Source: Lentzea sp. NBRC 102530
GTDB taxonomy: Bacteria > Actinomycetota > Actinomycetes > Mycobacteriales > Pseudonocardiaceae
Length of the DNA: 64,000 bases
Direction: 5' to 3'
NCBI RefSeq assembly: GCF_030269365.1
Contig: NZ_BSTF01000003.1
Location: 1 to 64,000, forward strand
Shown: one piece after another, positions 62,640 through 64,000 of the stretch
Numbering within the stretch: position 1 is the stretch's first letter
Layout: every line of letters begins with the position of its first letter
The notes under the pieces: generated by a model
Database searches by the model: none
What the model was told of the DNA's origin: nothing
The model's input: the letters and a program-made list of their open reading frames with translations, nothing else
Translations under genes and position numbers: made by a program

Positions 62640-63353
62640 ATGTCGAACGAACCCGTGTGGGACCGCCCAGAGCCGCCCAGCAAGCCGTCGCCGACCCCGT
62701 TGAGCAGGGACCTGATCGTGCGCGCCGCGATCGGGCTCGCCGACGAGGGTGGCCTCGACGAGGTGTCGATCCGCAAGGTCGCCGGGGCGTTGGGGGCCGG
62801 TCCGATGCGCCTGTACGGCTACGTCGAGACCAAGGACGAACTGCTCGACCTGATGGTCGACGAGGTCTACGGCGAGATCGAACTACCCGAGCCCGGCGCC
62901 GAGTGGCGGGATGCCCTCACCCGAATCGCGCACGGCATGCGCGCGGCCGCCAAGCGGCACCCGTGGTTCGTCGACCTGCTCGGCGGCAGGCCGCACCGGG
63001 GACCGAACTCGCTGGCGCACATCGAGGCGTCGCTCGCCACGCTCGACGGCCGGCCGGAGTTCCCCACCATCGACCACGTGCTCGGCGCGGTCAGCACGGT
63101 GATGGCGTTCGTGCACGGCGCCGTGCGCAGCGAGATCTCCGAACTGCGCGACGAGCAGGCCACCGGCCTGACCGAGGAGCAGTGGCAGGCCGCGTCCGGG
63201 CCGTACATGCGCAAGGTGCTCGCCACCGGGCGGTTCCCGAGGCTCGCCAGGGTCATGTTCGACGCCGAGCACACGAACGCCGCGGCGTTCTTCGACACCG
63301 GCCTGACCTACGTGCTCAACGGCATCGCCGCTACGACGCGCACCCCTGGGTAG
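62640..63353 (+). CDS. TetR-family regulator
   Basis: 237 residues. HTH: RDLIVRAAIGLADEGGLDEV, SIRKVAGALGAGPMRLYGYV. The C-terminal ligand domain is of the TetR_C class (HPWFVDLLGGRP, MAFVHGAVRSEISEL). Divergent from the monooxygenase, which it probably represses. It overlaps the convergent protease gene by 23 bases. Confidence 0.9.
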   Translation: MSNEPVWDRPEPPSKPSPTPLSRDLIVRAAIGLADEGGLDEVSIRKVAGALGAGPMRLYGYVETKDELLDLMVDEVYGEIELPEPGAEWRDALTRIAHGMRAAAKRHPWFVDLLGGRPHRGPNSLAHIEASLATLDGRPEFPTIDHVLGAVSTVMAFVHGAVRSEISELRDEQATGLTEEQWQAASGPYMRKVLATGRFPRLARVMFDAEHTNAAAFFDTGLTYVLNGIAATTRTPG

Positions 63354-64000
63354 AGGCCCGCTTCGTCAGCGTCGGCGCCTTCTGCACCATCGACTGCACC
63401 TGCTGGGCCGTGAGCACGAAGCCCGTCTCCGGGTCGTCGACCGCGGCACCGAAGACCACGCCCATCACGCGCCCGTTCGGGTCGACCAGCGGGCCGCCGG
63501 AGTTGCCCGAGCGGACCTCCGCGCGCACCGTGTAGACGTCACGGGTCACCGTCTGGGCGTCGTAGATGTCCGGGCCGCGCAGCAGCGGGATCCGCTCGCG
63601 GACGCGGGCCGGCGAGGCCTTGTACGGGCCGTCGAGCGGGTAGCCGAGCACGATGCCGTCCTCGCCCGGCTGCACCTCGTCGGAGCGGAACTGCAGCGGC
63701 GTGGCCTCGAGGTCCGGCACCGCGAGCACCGCGATGTCGGTGCGCGGGTCGTAGGAGACGACCGTCGCGTCGAACTGGCCGCGGCCGACCTCGACCGTCA
63801 CCTCGTTGGTGCCGGCGACGACGTGGGCGTTCGTCATGACCCGTTCGGGCGCGATGACGAACCCGGTGCCCTCGAGCGCCCGCGAGCACGACGGCGCACG
63901 GCCGCGGACCTTGAGCACGGAGGCCTTCAGGCGTTGCGCGACCGGGGAGTCCGCGAGCTGGTTGTTCGGCGGCTCGACTTCCTTGAGCGGCGTGCGGTTG
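63331..64000 (-). CDS. marP: MarP-like periplasmic serine protease, C-terminal part
   Basis: The trypsin-like catalytic triad is visible: RVMTNAHVVAGTNEVTVEV (His), YDPRTDIAVLAVPD (Asp) and VRAEVRSGNSGGPLVDPNG (Ser). A cysteine in APSCSRAL and one near the C-terminus (TQGCAS) could form the redox-switch disulfide known from mycobacterial MarP. The gene runs off the right edge; the N-terminal membrane domain is not seen. The position after the EphE-like gene fits Rv3671c. Confidence 0.85.
   Translation of the reverse strand, partial: NRTPLKEVEPPNNQLADSPVAQRLKASVLKVRGRAPSCSRALEGTGFVIAPERVMTNAHVVAGTNEVTVEVGRGQFDATVVSYDPRTDIAVLAVPDLEATPLQFRSDEVQPGEDGIVLGYPLDGPYKASPARVRERIPLLRGPDIYDAQTVTRDVYTVRAEVRSGNSGGPLVDPNGRVMGVVFGAAVDDPETGFVLTAQQVQSMVQKAPTLTKRASTQGCAS

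Overview
The window is high-GC actinobacterial chromosome. GTG starts are frequent, 4-base stop/start overlaps (ATGA, GTGA) are common, and the gene content points to Pseudonocardiaceae (a Lentzea/Saccharothrix-like organism; this is an inference from gene families and order). From about 18 kb to the right edge the order holB, topA, H+-pyrophosphatase, MrfA-type helicase, Tad pilus operon with Ssd, HAD phosphatase, acs, holin-like protein, EphE-like hydrolase and MarP protease follows the arrangement I remember for Mycobacterium tuberculosis Rv3644c-Rv3671c. The backbone is therefore old and conserved, with lineage-specific insertions.

Layout. 0-0.13 kb: right end of an IS3-family insertion sequence. 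0.16-8.0 kb: a MarR-controlled drug exporter, a hotdog-fold protein, two secreted nuclease-like lipoproteins, an F420-type oxidoreductase, an ArsR/SRPBCC pair and a GH114 lipoprotein. 8.06-13.89 kb: a degenerate integrative element in the 3' end of a tRNA-Thr(CGT) gene, bounded by a 51-bp direct repeat. It carries a TauD-type oxygenase, a Nudix hydrolase and a Cys-rich/XRE/TPR regulator, and ends in broken pieces of a replication ATPase and an integrase. 14.0-17.6 kb: a secreted protein and a kduI-kduD-iclR unit for uronate catabolism. 17.6-25.3 kb: holB, an MFS/thymidylate-kinase-like fusion, topA. 25.3-31.2 kb: six related small lipoproteins in tandem next to the proton pyrophosphatase. 31.4-42.7 kb: helicase, aminoglycoside adenylyltransferase-like gene, Prim-Pol-like gene, a Tad/Flp pilus operon with three tiny coupled ORFs, a HAD phosphatase, and downstream of it a probable structured RNA at the position of mycobacterial Ms1/MTS2823. 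42.8-50.9 kb: cell-wall recycling (nagZ, namZ, beta-lactamase-fold hydrolase, murR, murQ) interrupted by a MocR regulator and an AhpD-like protein. 50.9-55.5 kb: nsrR-hmp nitric-oxide defence, a large imperfect palindrome, and Lrp-kynA-kynU tryptophan degradation. 55.5-64 kb: a degenerate Fic-like protein, acs, nhaA, a holin-like protein, an EphE-like hydrolase lacking its nucleophile, a TetR-controlled flavin monooxygenase and the start-less end of marP.

How the parts work together. NagZ, NamZ and MurQ form a route from cell-wall muropeptides to GlcNAc and MurNAc and then to GlcNAc-6-phosphate, with MurR as local regulator. KduI and KduD convert unsaturated-uronate breakdown products towards KDG. 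KynA and KynU start tryptophan catabolism, with a divergent Lrp regulator. NsrR (Fe-S) controls the NO dioxygenase Hmp. Several regulators (MarR, NsrR, TetR, IclR) sit next to visible palindromic operator candidates. The most interesting items are the lipoprotein array, the Ms1-position RNA, the micro-ORF chain in the Tad operon, the collapsed tRNA-Thr element, the palindrome at 52.8 kb, and several proteins that keep a family fold but lack its key catalytic or DNA-binding residues.
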